Assembly (NCBI RefSeq): GCF_020905295.1
Contig: NZ_JAJJMM010000001.1
Coordinates: 5,146,001 to 5,210,000 of the forward strand
Direction of reading: 5' to 3'
DNA from: Flavobacterium piscisymbiosum
GTDB taxonomy: Bacteria; Bacteroidota; Bacteroidia; Flavobacteriales; Flavobacteriaceae
DNA length: 64,000 nucleotides
Shown here: one piece after another, positions 1 to 7,920 of the stretch
Position numbering within the stretch: the first letter of the stretch is position 1
Layout of the letters: each line of letters begins with the position of its first letter
Position numbers and translations under genes: made by a program
Notes under the pieces: model-generated
Database searches by the model: none
What the model saw: only the letters and a program-made list of their open reading frames with translations
Told to the model about the DNA's origin: nothing

Positions 1-1471
1 CTACAAGAGATAAAGCAATAGCCTGGCCATTGTCTCCCGATGCATTTTTAATGGTTAAATTGGAGGCCGAAAAATCGTCCCCTTCAACCAAAATTGTATA
101 AGTAAAAAAAGTACTGTTTCTTCCTGTATTAATCTTCGAAAAATTATCATCAAAAGTAATAATGGTATTTTCCTTGCTTTCTCCAACTAGTGCTAAATGA
201 GTATTCCACTCGGGAATTCGGATCTTTTCATTGTAAATTCCGTTTTTTACAAACACAGTCACTTTTTCATACGGAAAAGAAGGACAAGCATTTATAGCTT
301 CCTGAATTTTTGTAAAATCGCCTGAACCGTCTAAAGCAACAGTAAAAAAGTTAGCTTTTTTTTTATCTACAGACGCTGCAGAAGTAAGTTTTACTCCGTT
401 TTTAATGGCCCATGCAGGAAATTTTTTCAATACTTCTTTTGGTGCATCGGTGTACCATGAATAGCCATTTCTGCGTTCTGCACCAATTTCATCAAGAGAT
501 TTTTTCTTAACTCCATCACGATCACTAAAAAATGGTTCATTATTATCCAGTTCCATAAATCTTGCCCAAATTGGTGCCGCATTTTGAGTGACAATCATAT
601 TCTTGTCTATAATTTTCCCTTCATCGTTTAAAATACGTTTCTCTTCAAGATTGGTGATTTTTGTTTTTTCGAACCAAGCGTGAGCGCTTTTAACCGCTGT
701 AATTATTTCTGCCGAAGGTTTTTCTATCGACATTAAAAGCAATACAATTTTAGCCGATTCATACCCGCTTAAAGATGCCAATTCAAAAGCTCTTGCGTTT
801 GCCGGAGCAAAAGTAACTTCATCGTGTTGTGCGCACCACGCGGTTAAAACTCCGTTTTGTTTGTATTGCGTTTTTAGGATACAATCAATTCCTTTATCGA
901 AAGATTTTTTAGCTTTTTCGATAGTTTCTTTTGAAGGTTTTATGCTATAAAAATCAGTATCGTCACTTACATGTTTCATGATGTTTAAGATATTCACCAT
1001 CGAATCATCATTGTATGTAATATGTGTATAATATCCCTTTTTTAATGGATAAAACTGAGGCCAGCCTCCATTACTATATTGTGCCTCAAATAAATAGTTT
1101 AAACCTTTTAAAAAAGAATCTTTATAACGCTCATCTTTAACCTGTGCGTACATTTTAGACATAAAAAGCATCTCCTGACAGGTTGCGCTGTTGTCTGTTG
1201 TAATTTCTTTTGTTGACTTTTTAAGCGCCTGTAAATCCTTTTTTTGCTGCGGGGTTAACTCTTGCTGCATCTGAATATTCTTTGGCCATCCGCCAATATC
1301 TCTTTGATACAACAAAACATTCTCTGCTATCTTTTTAGCTTCTTCTGTGCCAAACCAGCCAGCATCGCTTTTGCGAATAATATCCGGCCAGTTTTTATAA
1401 GTGTTTTGAGCATTTACAGCAAAACAAATACTAAATAGCACTAATACTATATATTTTTTTAATAAAACCAT
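1..1471 (-). CDS. Pectate lyase (PL10) fused to pectin methylesterase (CE8), 3' end outside window
   Basis: This is a secreted two-domain pectinase; only the first 490 residues are in the window. Residues 1-22 form a signal peptide ending AVNAQ. Residues about 25-345 match the PelA/Pel-15E (PL10) family: RDIGGWPKN near 57-65, TAWCAQHDEVT near 210-220 and ERRNGYSWY near 332-340. From about residue 375 a pectinesterase begins (VALDGSGDFTKIQEAINACP, then TIKNASGDNGQAIAL), read from the minus strand up to base 1. Demethylation by the CE8 part would expose polygalacturonate for the lyase part, whose 4,5-unsaturated products feed the neighbouring GH105 enzymes. It is the last visible gene of the leftward PUL, 103 bp after GH43. 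The ATG at 1469-1471 is the natural start. The fusion is clear; the missing CE8 C-terminus cannot be judged. Confidence 0.9.
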   Translation of the reverse strand, partial: MVLLKKYIVLVLFSICFAVNAQNTYKNWPDIIRKSDAGWFGTEEAKKIAENVLLYQRDIGGWPKNIQMQQELTPQQKKDLQALKKSTKEITTDNSATCQEMLFMSKMYAQVKDERYKDSFLKGLNYLFEAQYSNGGWPQFYPLKKGYYTHITYNDDSMVNILNIMKHVSDDTDFYSIKPSKETIEKAKKSFDKGIDCILKTQYKQNGVLTAWCAQHDEVTFAPANARAFELASLSGYESAKIVLLLMSIEKPSAEIITAVKSAHAWFEKTKITNLEEKRILNDEGKIIDKNMIVTQNAAPIWARFMELDNNEPFFSDRDGVKKKSLDEIGAERRNGYSWYTDAPKEVLKKFPAWAIKNGVKLTSAASVDKKKANFFTVALDGSGDFTKIQEAINACPSFPYEKVTVFVKNGIYNEKIRIPEWNTHLALVGESKENTIITFDDNFSKINTGRNSTFFTYTILVEGDDFSASNLTIKNASGDNGQAIALSLV

Positions 1472-1574
1472 TTGTATATTTTTATTTTCGTTGGATCGAT
1501 TTTTATTTTAATCTACAGCTTTTATCTCAACACTTAAAAAAAACGCTGAACCTTTGTCCCTTTGCACCCTTTTA

Positions 1575-3173
1575 TTACTTTGTTACTCTAAACCAATCTA
1601 CCGCAACATTTCCCGAATCATTTGTTACTTTTTCGCTCAAGGCAAAAAGACCGACTTTGGCACCAATCCATTTTCCTTCTTTCGATATAAATTCAGAACC
1701 AATCGATTCATATTTTTTATCATCTAAACTATAAAAGAAATTACAGATTCCGCCTTTTTTAATTTTTACCCTAAGATAAATAATATTGTTTTTTATTAAA
1801 ACAGGAGTGGTTTCGCTTTCAGCAACTTTTTTATCGAAAGTTCCTGTTTTCTGGTTCAAATATAATTTGCCATTATCGTTTCTTAAATTCAGATAACTAT
1901 AATCCAATCCCATAATGATTAGTCCAGTCGATTCGCCATTTAAACGTGTATTAAATGTCATTTTTGTCGTTACGGTAAATTCTTCGGCAGGAAATTTTTG
2001 CAGCAATAAATTAGGCGCTTCAAATATCTTATTGCTTTCTTTTATAGTTGGCAAACAAAATAAATTAAGGTATCCTAAACTTGACGGAAAACCCCAATTG
2101 GTTTGAGAATTCGCCTGCCATTGCCATTGCAAACCTAATTTTGGTTCATTAAACTCATCAGATTCTGCAGGAGTTTCTATTGGATGTTTCTTTCCTACGT
2201 TTGGTTTTTTGAATGTTGTAACTGGCTCCCCAATTCCGTTTTTATCAAAATCCTGTCCCATAACTGGCCAGTCTTTTTCCCATTTCATAGGCTGAAGATG
2301 TACAATTCTTCCGTAAGCACCTTTGTCCTGAAAATGAATAAACCAGTCTTCTCCGGTTTGGGTTTGCACCCAGGCACCCTGATGCGGACCATTTACGGTT
2401 GTTTTTCCTTGCTCGAGAACGTTCTTTTTTTCATAAGGTCCAAAAACATTTTTTGATCTTAAAACAGTTTGCCAACCTGTAGAAACCCCACCGGCAGGAG
2501 CAAAAATGTAATAGTAACCATTTCGTTTATAAAATTTAGGTCCCTCGATTGTACCTTCACTTTCATGACCGTCAATAACCATTACTTCGTCATTATTGGC
2601 AATTGTTCCTTCCTCGTTCATGCTGCAAACTACAATCAGACTTTTAATTTGCGCACGACTTCCTGCAAAGGCATGAACAAGATATACTTTCCCGTCATCA
2701 TCCCACAAAGGACTAGGATCGATAAGTCCTTTGCCTTCTTTTACCAAAAGAGGTTCAGACCATGGTCCTTCTGCTTTTTTGGCTTTAATCATGTAAATTC
2801 CAAAATCAGGATCAGGATAGTAAATATAAAATTCATTATTATGAAAAGTAATACTTGGAGCCCACACGCCATTGCCATGCTGTACTTTATTAAAAAAGTC
2901 AAACGGAGGCTGTTTGGGCAAAGCATAACTTAAAATCTTCCAGTTTACAAGATCTTTAGAATGCAAAATTGGTAATCCGGGAATACAATTAAAAGACGAT
3001 GCTGTCATATAAAAATCATCCCCTACTCGTACCACATCAGGATCCGAATAATCGGCATGAATTATAGGGTTTGTATACGTTCCGTCTCCATTATCCGGCA
3101 CCCAAACCTGAGCGAAATTCTTTTGTATCGAAAATAGGGCTAATAAAAGAAAGAGAGCTTTTATATTTTTCAT
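1575..3173 (-). CDS. Secreted GH43 family glycoside hydrolase (arabinosidase/xylosidase type)
   Basis: This is a probable exo-acting alpha-L-arabinofuranosidase or beta-xylosidase trimming side chains of pectin. The five-blade GH43 catalytic domain starts after a signal peptide (MKNIKALFLLLALF, cleavage near AQ). The three acidic residues typical of GH43 are visible: Asp in DYSDPDVV near residue 44, Asp in GLIDPSPLWDDDGK, and Glu in SEGTIEGPK. The last ~190 residues look like a concanavalin A-like beta-sandwich, common at the C-terminus of GH43 enzymes. An upstream in-frame TTG at 3195-3197 would add eight residues, but the ATG at 3173 places the signal peptide properly, so I chose it. It follows a GH105 gene in the PUL. 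Substrate linkage cannot be read from sequence. Confidence 0.85.
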   Translation of the reverse strand: MKNIKALFLLLALFSIQKNFAQVWVPDNGDGTYTNPIIHADYSDPDVVRVGDDFYMTASSFNCIPGLPILHSKDLVNWKILSYALPKQPPFDFFNKVQHGNGVWAPSITFHNNEFYIYYPDPDFGIYMIKAKKAEGPWSEPLLVKEGKGLIDPSPLWDDDGKVYLVHAFAGSRAQIKSLIVVCSMNEEGTIANNDEVMVIDGHESEGTIEGPKFYKRNGYYYIFAPAGGVSTGWQTVLRSKNVFGPYEKKNVLEQGKTTVNGPHQGAWVQTQTGEDWFIHFQDKGAYGRIVHLQPMKWEKDWPVMGQDFDKNGIGEPVTTFKKPNVGKKHPIETPAESDEFNEPKLGLQWQWQANSQTNWGFPSSLGYLNLFCLPTIKESNKIFEAPNLLLQKFPAEEFTVTTKMTFNTRLNGESTGLIIMGLDYSYLNLRNDNGKLYLNQKTGTFDKKVAESETTPVLIKNNIIYLRVKIKKGGICNFFYSLDDKKYESIGSEFISKEGKWIGAKVGLFALSEKVTNDSGNVAVDWFRVTK

Positions 3174-3199
3174 TTTGCTATATATTATGCTTTCCAATT

Positions 3200-3232
3200 A
3201 AACCCGACAGGTTTCTAAAACCTGTCGGGTTT
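3200..3232. terminator. Perfect 15-bp hairpin between GH105 and GH43 genes
   Basis: The arms AAACCCGACAGGTTT and AAACCTGTCGGGTTT are perfect inverse complements separated by three bases. A T-run follows on the plus strand only; on the coding (minus) strand there is none. It may therefore act as a processing or attenuation hairpin inside the operon rather than as a full terminator. A similar GACA/TGTC hairpin recurs at 42775-42807. Confidence 0.5.
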
Positions 3233-3293
3233 ATAGCGTTTTTTTTGTCAATTCGACGAAAGAGACAAACTGGTTGATTAACCTTAATAGAAA

Positions 3294-4514
3294 TTATCTA
3301 TTCAACTCTAAAGCAGCCAGAATAAAAGGTCCGGTAGCTTTAGGATCATTGTCTTTTTTCTTTTCGTTTACATAATATTCATATGATCCGTCACGATAAG
3401 GAGTTCCGCCTAAACCGGCAACCTGGCAAGCTTGTGTTAGTGTAATTCCACCATCGGCATCTACTTTTATTAATTTTTTCGTCAAACCGTCAAAAGCCTT
3501 GTTCGCTAATTTTTTATAGCTCGCAGGAAGATATCCTTTGTTGGCACCTTTTGCAAAAGCATAAGCAAACATTGATGATCCAGAAGCTTCAAGGTAATTT
3601 CCTTCTTTATTGCCTTTGTCTGTTACCTGATACCATAAACCTGATTTATCCTGATATTTGGCCAAAGCAGCCGATGCATTGTTCAGGTACTTTACCAATT
3701 CTTTTTGTTTTGGATGATCTTTTGGCATATAATCCAATACGTCAACTAGTGCCATAACATACCAGCCTAAAGCTCTTGACCAGAAATTTGGCGAATTACC
3801 CGTTTCTTTATTTGCCCATGGCATTTGTTTACTTTCGTCCCAGGCATGGTACAATAATCCGGTTTTTGGATCTGTTGCATGTGATTGAATTACCTCAAAT
3901 TGTTTTGCAATATCATCAAATTTATCTCCATTTTCGAATGTAAGCGTATATTGTGCATAAAATGGTTCTCCCATATATAAACCATCTAACCACATTTGGT
4001 TTGGATATATTTTTTTATGCCAAAATCCACCACTTTGTGTACGTGGCTGCTCCAAAATTTGTTTGCGCACTAACTGCATTGCTTTTAGATATTTTTCTTC
4101 TTTCGACTCCGCATAAATATTAAAAAGCAAACGTCCGGGTACTACCAAATCAATATTATATTTGTCTAATTCGTAGGTTTTAATAGTTCCGTCATTTTGC
4201 ACTAACTCATCTACGTAACCTCTTATGTACGTTTTGTATCTTGAATCCGGATTTTTCTTGTACAATTCTTCGATCGAATGCAAAACCAAAGCATGAACAT
4301 AATCCCATTTTGGCTTTTTCGAATCATCGATCATATAGGCTTCAGGATGGCGTTTCATTAAGGTCAAAGCCATTTTATCAGACCATTTTAAACTTTTAGA
4401 AATTACAATTTCTTTTTTTGCAGGTTCCTGAGAAGTCACTTTGCAACTTGTAAAGGCTATTAAACAAACTAAAACAACCGATGTAAAATAACTATGTCTT
4501 TTAGTATTTTTCAT
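3294..4514 (-). CDS. GH105 unsaturated rhamnogalacturonyl/galacturonyl hydrolase (lipoprotein), copy A
   Basis: GH105 enzymes (YteR/YesR family) remove the 4,5-unsaturated galacturonate left at the non-reducing end by pectate or rhamnogalacturonan lyases. The released sugar rearranges to 5-keto-4-deoxyuronate, the KduI substrate. The 406-residue protein has a lipoprotein signal (IAFTSCKV, Cys near residue 25) and an (alpha/alpha)6 barrel pattern: KWDYVHALVLHSIEELYKK, FWHKKIYPNQMWLDGLYMGEPF near 165-185, and FWSRALGWYVMALVDVLDY. The Asp in MWLDGLYM is the family's active-site region. It lies 22 bp after a paralogue (4537-5739), so the pair probably arose by tandem duplication and may differ in substrate or location: this copy has a lipobox, the other does not. 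Confidence 0.9.
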   Translation of the reverse strand: MKNTKRHSYFTSVVLVCLIAFTSCKVTSQEPAKKEIVISKSLKWSDKMALTLMKRHPEAYMIDDSKKPKWDYVHALVLHSIEELYKKNPDSRYKTYIRGYVDELVQNDGTIKTYELDKYNIDLVVPGRLLFNIYAESKEEKYLKAMQLVRKQILEQPRTQSGGFWHKKIYPNQMWLDGLYMGEPFYAQYTLTFENGDKFDDIAKQFEVIQSHATDPKTGLLYHAWDESKQMPWANKETGNSPNFWSRALGWYVMALVDVLDYMPKDHPKQKELVKYLNNASAALAKYQDKSGLWYQVTDKGNKEGNYLEASGSSMFAYAFAKGANKGYLPASYKKLANKAFDGLTKKLIKVDADGGITLTQACQVAGLGGTPYRDGSYEYYVNEKKKDNDPKATGPFILAALELNR

Positions 4515-4536
4515 TTTAAAATATATTTAAATTTTA

Positions 4537-5739
4537 TTATTTTTTTAATTCTATTGCACTCAGTAAAAATGCTGCCAAAGCCGGCGAACTATTGTCTTTT
4601 GCTTTGCTATTGGTATAATATTCATTTGTTCCGTCACGAAAAGGTTTTCCTCCTAAACCAACACTCGACGATACATTTGAGATCATTATTTCTCTATTTT
4701 TATCTTTTTTTACAAACGTTGCAAGAAAGGCATCAAAGGATTTTTGGGCAATCTTTTTATAACCTGAAGATAAATATCCTTTGTCTGCTCCTTTTGCCAG
4801 ACTATAAATAATCATTGCCGAAGAAGATGACTCTAAATAATTACCTTTCAAATCAGACTTGTCTGCCACCTGATACCATAAACCTGATGCGCTTTTATGT
4901 TCGACTGCACTTTTTGCTATCTGGTTCAAATAGTCTGCCAGCTTTTTATAATTTGGATTTGTCTTTGGATAATAATCTAATGTTTCTACCAAAGCCATCA
5001 TATACCAGCCTATACCGCGTCCCCAAATGGTTGGCGAGTTTCCTGTTTCAGGATTTGCCCATGCAATTTCTTTACTTTCATCCCAGGCCTGATACACCAA
5101 ACCTGTTTTTTGATCTACCAAATGATTTTGCACCAATTCAAATTGTTTGGCAATATCATCCAAAGCTTTACCTTTTTCATACTTGACTGTATATTGTGTA
5201 TAAAAAGGTTCCGCCATATACAAACCATCTATCCACATTTGATTTGGATATATTTGTTTGTGCCAAAATCCTCCACTTGCCGTTCTTGGCTGGCTCTCAA
5301 TCTGAGTTCTCAATTGCTCTATTACTTTTTGGTAACGATTTTCTTTGGTTTCATCATATAAAATAAACAATAATTTTCCCGGATTTATACAATCGATATT
5401 GTAATCTTTTATGTTGTAATCGGCAATATTTCCATCTGCATCTACTAATTCATCGGCATATTCTTTTATATAGTTGAAATATTTTTTGTCGTTTGTTTTT
5501 TGATATAATTTTTCAAAAGCAAACAATACCAATCCCATTTTATAATCCCATTTTGGCTTTTTAGTTCCGTCAATCTGCGAAGCTTTAGGATAGGTATTTA
5601 AAATAGTAAGTGCCGTTCTCTCTGACCATTTTAAATTGTCAGGAAGAACAGCAGTTTCATTCTTTTGGGCGATTGTTTTATTACTAATAATCAATAACAA
5701 AACAATAAGATTTATTTTTAAAAAAGTCGATCTAAACAT
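4537..5739 (-). CDS. GH105 unsaturated galacturonyl hydrolase, copy B
   Basis: This is the second GH105 enzyme, colinear with copy A along its whole length. Matching blocks include KWSERTALTILNTYPKA, KPKWDYKMGLVLFAFEKLYQ, FWHKQIYPNQMWIDGLYMAEPF and IWGRGIGWYMMALVETLDYYP. The conserved Asp in MWIDGLYM is present. The N-terminus is an ordinary signal peptide ending SNKTIAQ, so the protein should be periplasmic or secreted rather than lipid-anchored. An upstream GTG at 5773-5775 is open, but ATG at 5737-5739 gives MFRSTFLKINLIVLLL directly and is preferred. Its job in the pathway is to convert lyase-derived unsaturated oligogalacturonides into KduI substrate. Confidence 0.88.
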   Translation of the reverse strand: MFRSTFLKINLIVLLLIISNKTIAQKNETAVLPDNLKWSERTALTILNTYPKASQIDGTKKPKWDYKMGLVLFAFEKLYQKTNDKKYFNYIKEYADELVDADGNIADYNIKDYNIDCINPGKLLFILYDETKENRYQKVIEQLRTQIESQPRTASGGFWHKQIYPNQMWIDGLYMAEPFYTQYTVKYEKGKALDDIAKQFELVQNHLVDQKTGLVYQAWDESKEIAWANPETGNSPTIWGRGIGWYMMALVETLDYYPKTNPNYKKLADYLNQIAKSAVEHKSASGLWYQVADKSDLKGNYLESSSSAMIIYSLAKGADKGYLSSGYKKIAQKSFDAFLATFVKKDKNREIMISNVSSSVGLGGKPFRDGTNEYYTNSKAKDNSSPALAAFLLSAIELKK

Positions 5740-5910
5740 AAAATTATATTTTAGCACTTGATGTTTTTTTGCCACAGATTAAAAGGATTAAAAAGATTTT
5801 ATTTGAATTCTAAATTAAACTCTAACCTACCTATTTCTGTTATTTTCTCACACAGATTAAGTAGATTTTTTTTATCTTTCATCTTATATCTTTTATCTCC
5901 CAATCTTTTT

Positions 5911-6876
5911 TTAAATTTTACCTTTTTTGTTCAGTACTTCAAGTTTTTGATCTAAATACTTTACGAATTCTTCTTTTGATTTAATTCCGTTAGGCTCTTG
6001 TTCCCAGGCGCCTAAAAAGTAAAAAGAAGTTGCTTTTGTAGTAGGTTTAAAAACCAAAAGGTAATCTAAAGTGGTATCGGCAACATTTTCGATTGTATTG
6101 GTTTGATAAAAAATAGCCATTCCTAACTTATCCGGAACTAATGATTGCTCACCGTAAGTGGCCAAATACGCCCATTTTTTATTTTTACTTTCTTTTTTTA
6201 GTAATTCAGCATCTTTTTGCTTTACAATTCCGGTACAAATTCCTTTAATTTCTTTTGATGCCTGAATCGTGTGTTGCGTATAAAGCTGATCTGGTTTAAT
6301 GGTTAAAACTGATGTAAAATCGATTTTATCAGAAGCCGTTTTCCATCCGTAGTAATTCACTTTTACACCAGATTCATTCGTTTTGTTTACCACAGTTGCA
6401 ATGGTTGAGTCTACTTCACGGAAGTGTAATTTTTCATCATTTAAATAACGATCGATAGACCCAATTCCGATTCCTTTTCCGGCTTTAAGAATATCTGCAC
6501 CCCAATCGCTCATTTCGTGATACGAATCAAAATTATCCTGACCTACTAATGGCAAAATGTTTGCTGAAGTTTTCTTTCCAAAAATATCAATGGCATTTCT
6601 CCAATCCAGATACAAACGATATCCAATGCGGTTACTCTCCCAACCCGGACCTTCGTAACGAATATCAAAAGAATGATCTGTATGTTCCGGAGCTAATTTT
6701 AGTCGGTCGACATTTTTAAAAACAGTTCCTCCAATATATTTACGTCCTTCCCATTTCCCATCAGTTTTTGCAGATATTTCGGCATACGTTTTCGCTGTTT
6801 TAATGTCGTATTTTTGAGCATTAACCGCTGTAACTCCAACTAAAAATAAGGTTGCTAATGTGATCTTTGTTTTCAT
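5911..6876 (-). CDS. Secreted DUF4861 family protein of pectin loci
   Basis: This 321-residue protein has a signal peptide (MKTKITLATLFLVGVTAVNAQ) and a body resembling DUF4861: HSFDIRYEGPGWESNRIGYRLYLDWRNAIDIFGK, then YHEMSDWGADILKAGKGIG, and a C-terminal FYFLGAWEQEPNGI. In Bacteroidota this family recurs in pectin and rhamnogalacturonan PULs. The fold is thought to be beta-sandwich-like; its activity is not established to my knowledge, so I give none. It starts 11 bp after the esterase gene, which supports co-transcription. The 171-bp gap to GH105 copy B contains two degenerate CACAGATTAA-type intergenic repeats typical of flavobacterial spacers. Confidence 0.8.
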   Translation of the reverse strand: MKTKITLATLFLVGVTAVNAQKYDIKTAKTYAEISAKTDGKWEGRKYIGGTVFKNVDRLKLAPEHTDHSFDIRYEGPGWESNRIGYRLYLDWRNAIDIFGKKTSANILPLVGQDNFDSYHEMSDWGADILKAGKGIGIGSIDRYLNDEKLHFREVDSTIATVVNKTNESGVKVNYYGWKTASDKIDFTSVLTIKPDQLYTQHTIQASKEIKGICTGIVKQKDAELLKKESKNKKWAYLATYGEQSLVPDKLGMAIFYQTNTIENVADTTLDYLLVFKPTTKATSFYFLGAWEQEPNGIKSKEEFVKYLDQKLEVLNKKGKI

Positions 6877-6887
6877 TTTATTATAAA

Positions 6888-7820
6888 TTATTTGAATATT
6901 CTGTTTAAAAATTGTGTGGTATATTCTACTGTTTCATCCAACCAAGGCTGAAAAAACCAAAAGGAATGAGGTGAATTATGAATTATTTTTACTTCATTGT
7001 AAATCTTATTTTGATTTAAAATTGCAATCATATCATCTCGCCCTGCATGAAACCGGTCAAAACTGCTGTTGATAAACAGTGTTGGCGGTGTATTTTTATC
7101 AACATGACTTAATGCCGACGCTTGTTTCCAATTTTCCGGATTTTCCTCATAAGTTCCGTTCAACCAAAAAGCAGCCATTTCTCCTTCTTCTGATTCGGGA
7201 TGTTTAAAAGCCAATATTCCATCTACATCAATAATCGCCTGCACTTTCGAAGAAGACTTACTCTTGTATTTTGCATCTTCAAAAACTAAATTTCCATTTG
7301 TTGTACCAATCAAAGCTGCCATTTGGCCTCCTGAGGAGCATCCTAAAACGGCAATTTTGTCTGGATCTACATGAAATTTCTTCGCATTATCTTTTATAAA
7401 TTTAATAGCATTTTTTACATCATAAATCGCTTGCGGATATTTTGCCTCGAGCGATAATCTGTATTCAATTGCAAAACAAGAATACCCTTTTGAGGTTATT
7501 TCCTGTGCTAAAACCTGCATTTGATTTTTATTTCCTGATCTCCATCCGCCTCCATGAATCATGATTACGCCTGGATTATTTTTTTCCTTTTTATTAAAAA
7601 AGGCATCTAAATGTAATACTCGGTTTTTTTCCTTGTAATACACTATATTCTCGATCTGAACATCATTTTCTCCTTTATTTGCTTCGGCAATTTTTATAAA
7701 AGGATATTTCTTAATTAGTTTGACATAAGTACTTTTTACGGTATATGACGTATCAACACTATAACCTTGTGCTATAATCCCCTGAGAAACAAACAATAAT
7801 ACCAACAACATTCTTTTCAT
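6888..7820 (-). CDS. Secreted alpha/beta hydrolase, probable pectin/hemicellulose acetylesterase
   Basis: This is a 310-residue carboxylesterase of the BD-FAE/esterase-lipase type. Signs of the fold are the oxyanion motif IHGGGW near residue 90, the nucleophile elbow GCSSGGQ near 160, a candidate acid in NSSFDRF near 252 and the candidate His in NSPHSFWFF near 286. A signal peptide (MKRMLLVLLFVSQGIIAQ) sends it to the periplasm or outside. In this PUL the likely role is removal of acetyl esters from galacturonan or of feruloyl/acetyl groups from side chains, but ester specificity cannot be read. It is separated from susD by 100 bp containing a hairpin, and from the DUF4861 gene by only 11 bp. 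Confidence 0.8.
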   Translation of the reverse strand: MKRMLLVLLFVSQGIIAQGYSVDTSYTVKSTYVKLIKKYPFIKIAEANKGENDVQIENIVYYKEKNRVLHLDAFFNKKEKNNPGVIMIHGGGWRSGNKNQMQVLAQEITSKGYSCFAIEYRLSLEAKYPQAIYDVKNAIKFIKDNAKKFHVDPDKIAVLGCSSGGQMAALIGTTNGNLVFEDAKYKSKSSSKVQAIIDVDGILAFKHPESEEGEMAAFWLNGTYEENPENWKQASALSHVDKNTPPTLFINSSFDRFHAGRDDMIAILNQNKIYNEVKIIHNSPHSFWFFQPWLDETVEYTTQFLNRIFK

Positions 7821-7848
7821 TTCAAGCGAACTATTATTTCGTTAAGAA

Positions 7849-7875
7849 AGGAGTCCGATTCATGACCGAACTCCT
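7849..7875 (-). terminator. Hairpin after susD, probable intra-operon attenuator
   Basis: Nine-base arms AGGAGTCCG and CGAACTCCT pair with one G-U type mismatch across a nine-base loop, right after the susD stop. No long T-run follows in the leftward direction. Such hairpins between the abundant SusC/SusD part and enzyme genes can lower downstream expression or protect the upstream mRNA; that role here is inferred. Confidence 0.5.
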
Positions 7876-7920
7876 CTTAACTTCTTCAAAAAAACAAAAC
7901 CTCAAAGATTATAAAAATTA

